Shown here piece after piece: positions 32,158-32,388 of a stretch of DNA of 32,388 nt; position 1 is the stretch's first letter; every line of letters begins with the position of its first letter. Source of the DNA: Bradyrhizobium sp. ORS 375 (GTDB lineage: Bacteria; Pseudomonadota; Alphaproteobacteria; Rhizobiales; Xanthobacteraceae); NCBI RefSeq assembly GCF_000239775.1, contig NZ_CAFI01000052.1, positions 1 to 32,388 on the forward strand. The letters run 5' to 3'. A model generated the notes under the pieces. The model worked only from the letters and a program-made list of their open reading frames with translations. It ran no database searches and was not told where the DNA came from. The position numbers and the translations under genes were made by a program.

Positions 32158-32300
32158 CAGCCCAAGTCTCATGGCCTTAAGCGTCATCGAATGTCGTCTC
32201 ATCAAGCATGACCGGTTTAGTTGCATCCCATCGTGAAGGGCAAAGAACGCCAGAGCTATTGCATTCGACCGTCGGAGTGATGCACTCGCTCGTCTCCACG

Positions 32301-32388
32301 TCGTCATGGCCGGGCTTGTCCCGGCCATCCACGTCGGTCGGCACGCTGAGAACCACGTGGATGCCCGGGACAAGCCCGGGCATGACGG
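32301..32388. repeat. 88-bp palindromic intergenic repeat, copy 2
   Basis: This copy matches 4115-4202 at 84 of 88 positions in the same orientation, with differences confined to the centre and one arm. It runs to the right edge. The palindromic ends are unchanged between copies, suggesting structure is conserved while the centre drifts. Confidence 0.85.

Overview
The window looks like a chromosomal segment of a Bradyrhizobium-type alphaproteobacterium (Nitrobacteraceae). The support is high GC, the alphaproteobacterial gene order aroA-cmk-rpsA-ihfB-trpF-trpB, the order rnd-lptC-lptA-lptB-rpoN-hpf-ptsN, a TIGR02300-type acidic protein, a DUF1150 protein, and several families of short palindromic intergenic repeats. 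Species cannot be fixed from sequence reading alone.

Layout. (1) 21-9247, minus strand: a housekeeping block transcribed right to left: aroA, a nucleotidyltransferase plus a small unknown protein, cmk, rpsA with a clear terminator, then sppA, ihfB, a LapA-domain protein, trpF and trpB. (2) 9399-10435, plus strand: a TIGR02300-type protein, tRNA-Ala(GGC), a nested palindrome starting in the tRNA CCA end, and a small GIY-YIG nuclease. (3) 10440-11497: divergent ohrR/ohr for organic peroxide defence, with a probable operator between them. (4) 11654-12856: a CaiB/BaiF CoA-transferase. (5) 13051-17360: a complete glycerol-3-phosphate-type ABC importer (ugpB-A-E-C) behind a PHO-box-like sequence. 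(6) 17400-18357: a small heat-shock protein and a DUF1150 protein behind a sigma-32-like promoter and a ROSE-like RNA thermometer hairpin, closed by a terminator. (7) 18393-19320: a GNAT acetyltransferase and a repeat-rich gap. (8) 19340-26213, minus strand: the RNase D, Lpt export, RpoN, HPF, PtsN cluster. (9) 26481-27231: a probable broken gene and a small membrane protein. (10) 27621-30531: a complete TRAP carboxylate importer (dctP-Q-M). (11) 30597-32388: repeats, a periplasmic binding protein resembling MxaJ/XoxJ, and a small cytochrome c.

Most genes are ordinary core genes. The least explained parts are the nucleotidyltransferase/unknown pair inside the aroA-cmk operon, the tRNA-palindrome-GIY-YIG unit, the MxaJ/XoxJ-like protein with a cytochrome but no visible dehydrogenase, and the regulatory RNA hairpin before hsp20. 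I did not find a clearly new multi-gene system. The first two are the best candidates for something undescribed.
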